DNA of 64,000 nucleotides from Diploptera punctata (lineage: Eukaryota; Arthropoda; Insecta; Blattodea; Blaberidae), in NCBI GenBank assembly GCA_030220185.1, contig JASPKZ010004569.1, positions 248,001-312,000 on the forward strand, in the 5' to 3' direction. A model generated the notes under the pieces. The model searched no databases, had not been told where the DNA came from, and saw only the letters and a list, made by a program, of their open reading frames with translations. The translations under genes and the position numbers were made by a program. This document shows, in pieces, positions 61,918-64,000 of this stretch; position 1 is the first letter of the stretch, and each line of letters opens with the position of its first letter.

Positions 61918-62252
61918 ATGTCCACCGCTGTGGTCTTGAGGTAGCGTGCTGCCTTATCACGCAGCGGGCCCGGGTTCGATTGCAAGTCGGCACAGGCTCA
62001 TGTGTGAGGTTTTTTCGGGGTTTTTCTTCACCTGTAAGACAAATGTCAGGAATCGTAGGGCCTAACGGTTCCCGAAAATCAACCGGCCATCGTCATCTTC
62101 CTTTACATTATCAACATCATCCTTCACCGATGTGGAAAGCAACGGGAAGTTACCACACCTATAATTATTCCCTAGTAAAACTGCAAAGCGTCGCATGAAA
62201 ATTCAATGATTGCAGTGAAAGACCTGCACTCGGGCAGAATTAATATGGATGG
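61918..62252 (+). mobile_element. SINE-1, tail B
   Basis: Head GTCCACCGCTGTGGTCTTGA, box B GGGTTCGATTGC, GAGGTTTTTTCGGGG, tail B GGAAAGCAACGGGAAGTTA through CAGAATTAATATGGATGGG. Follows an (AAT)n run at 61894-61912. Target duplication unclear. Confidence 0.9.
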
Positions 62253-62420
62253 GTGAATGATTATCGCTTATAATAAACACAATTAATATCATAATTGTTA
62301 TTATCCTTACTGTTGTTATAATAATAATAGTTATTATTACTATTACTATTATTATTCACAATGGAAACTCGGATTATTATTATTATTATTATTATGATTA
62401 TTATTATTATTATTATTTTT
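62253..62420. repeat. (ATT)n-rich tracts
   Basis: Several ATT/TTA runs (62318-62355, 62374-62418) of mixed phase. Confidence 0.93.
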
Positions 62421-63897
62421 GATGCTTTTATTGGGACAATTTGAATTTTGTGTGATGGTAACGAGCCTCGCCTCATAAGTCATAAGATATAAGGAAATCA
62501 TAAGTTGCGAGTTATTTATTCGGGAAGGCACGCTGATGCTGGAGCTTTCCTAGGATACATCTAAGCATAGATTTCTAGAAGGATCGGTCTATCGTTTTTC
62601 GATTCGAGAATGCCAGTATATGTCTATCTGTATCCGATAGTTCTACTCTGGAAATATAAAAGATATACAACTCGTTCGACTGTTAGTTGTGTCTGATACT
62701 TGAATAAGCAATGTGTGTGAGATAGGTCTGCTGAAAAGAAATAAGTGCAACTACAGTTTGGAAGAAATTAAGTTCAGTGATATTGTGAAAACGCCAAGGA
62801 AATTGTATGAATAAAAACTCATATGTGAATGGGGTTTTCAATGTAATTTGGAGTCATTTTTTTCACGTTATACTTTTTTTTATTAAAGCTCATTGGTGCC
62901 AAGAATATTGGGATAACTGGATTCCCGAGCAACGCAATGTGATCAGCACTGGGTATCTAAAAGTAATTACGATATAACTTTATAATAATATTTCATTTTA
63001 TTTATTCAACTAAACATAAGAAACTAATTTCATTTATTGAGATGCAGCAGTGCACTTCTGGGGTTAGCTAGTGTTATATGTAATAAGCCCTATGTAGCGG
63101 CCACCTAATCTTAGTATTTATAAATTAACACGAAGAACAGTTATGACTAGTCTCTATATTGGAACGAGTGGCATATGAATAGTTCATGATCTCAAAGTAG
63201 TCTTGTAGCAACTAATATATTACTTCGATATGGAAGGTATATTAAATTTTGCTCAGATGCTGTAATTTAATCGTAAGTCCTTTTATGAAAAAAAAAATCC
63301 CAAACGATACCCAAGTCTTAACGTTTCCCCTTTGAGGACAGGTATCATTGATATTTTTATCCTACAAAAATTAGATCTCGACCCGGTTTGAACAGTCGAC
63401 ATTCGAATGTAAAAAAACTAACTTAACCCCTACACCACGAAGGCCGACGCTGTAGTTTAACATCATGATAAAATCAACCATAATGATATTGGGTTGTTTG
63501 TACTGTGAGAAAACAATTAAAACGCTCATTATCATATAGGATACAAAGGGATCCTGCTGAATGGTTTAATAAGAGAGACAGCTTTGTGATATATATGCAT
63601 TACCACAGAAACAACATTTTTATAAATATTATTCTTCATATTTTTTTATGCAGTGTGTTAGGATGAGATTATTAATGTTTCAGCCGATAATTATTATTAT
63701 TAGTTGTAGTATTATTGTAATTATAATTATTATCATAACCACAATTATTACCAATTTTATGGCACCATGGAAGCTAGAACTTTATTTAATTACCCTCCTA
63801 AACACCACTTAAATGCAATAAATAATAATAAAATGATATATCAAATATTTAGCAACGGAATATATCATCTTCAACTCGTTTTACTCGTAAATATGAA
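62421..63897 (+). repeat. second segmental duplication, copy 2
   Basis: Contiguous here, whereas copy 1 is split by 2.4 kb, a mariner and a LINE-Q/SINE-1 pair. Holds the repeat-H 3' end (62855-63071) and a SINE-3 (63240-63450, minus), both also in copy 1, so those two insertions predate the duplication. Confidence 0.85.
62855..63071 (+). mobile_element. repeat H 3' end, CTAG terminus
   Basis: GCTCATTGGTGCCAAGAATA, GATTCCCGAGCAACGCAATG, then CTTCTGGGGTTAGCTAG followed by T. Orthologous to the 56942 end. The hairpin is decayed (GATGCAGCAGTGCAC). Confidence 0.68.
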
Positions 63898-63906
63898 ATA
63901 ATAATC

Positions 63907-63945
<39 letters not shown>

Positions 63946-64000
63946 TTAATAATAAAATGATATATCAAAATATTAGCAACGGAAATATCATCTTCAACTC
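63898..64000. repeat. (AAT)n tract and start of a short tandem copy
   Basis: (AAT)n at 63900-63946, then AAAATGATATATCAAAATAT with TAGCAACGG and ATCATCTTCAACTC, a second copy of 63832-63878. The window ends inside it. Confidence 0.88.

Overview
The window looks like repeat-dense, AT-rich DNA from an insect nuclear genome, most likely a cockroach. Basis: retrotransposon ORFs, tRNA-derived SINEs, Tc1/mariner transposases and Helitron-like ends of arthropod type; no operons, no dense ORFs, many long (ATT)n, (TA)n and (TCTA)n tracts. The cockroach placement (Periplaneta-like) rests on my memory of the LINE family whose protein ends in DLREVDYTGNDWKALAQD; it is not proven here. I see no host protein-coding gene that I can defend. 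One 95-codon ORF (23073-23360) is the only non-repeat candidate, and it is weak.

Names used below. LINE-P: RTE-like non-LTR element with a YADD reverse transcriptase and a 3' tail of (AAGT)n or (TTAG)n. LINE-Q: a looser set of reverse-transcriptase C-termini, often ending in (ATT)n. CR1-like: fragments with a WNSLP C-terminus. SINE-1: tRNA-like head CCACCGCTGTGGTCTCG followed by one of three different tails (A, B, C). SINE-2: head GCACGCCGTAGCGTAGTGG. SINE-3: body with AAAAATCCAAGG. SINE-4: tRNA-like head with anticodon ACA. Repeat K: about 720 bp, unclassified, with CCAAT and TATA motifs. Repeat H: Helitron-like, with a (TTTG)n start and a CTAG end.

Layout. 1-9.5 kb: long-TIR MITEs, SINE-1/2/3, a hAT-like nonautonomous element. 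9.5-15 kb: a LINE-P copy split by a LINE-Q copy, more LINE fragments. 15.7-19.8 kb: Penelope-like foldback and two foldback structures with nested repeats. 20-22 kb: a Tc1-like element nested in repeat H with a recognisable empty site. 22-29 kb: SINEs, a GC-rich mini-MITE, a chain of four LINE-Q 3' ends and a roughly 660-bp (TCTA)n tract. 29.2-30.6 kb: a mariner-type transposon with TIRs over 100 bp. 34.9-39.6 kb and 42.1-46.8 kb: an ancient direct segmental duplication whose two copies carry different later insertions, so each serves as the empty-site control of the other. Between them: three near-identical tandem 300-bp units each carrying a tRNA-like fold, bracketed by inverted SINE-1 copies. 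48-55 kb: LINE fragments and microsatellites. 55.2-56.5 kb: a second mariner with long TIRs. 52.1-58.7 kb and 62.4-63.9 kb: a second diverged duplication. 60.1-61.9 kb: the longest LINE-P copy.

The elements do not form a pathway. What the window records is an order of insertions, readable from nesting, target-site duplications and paralogous empty sites. The most unusual signals are the tRNA-like tandem array, hammerhead-ribozyme-like cores inside Penelope-like and foldback repeats, two LINE copies inserted at one target, and a SINE head joined to three tails.
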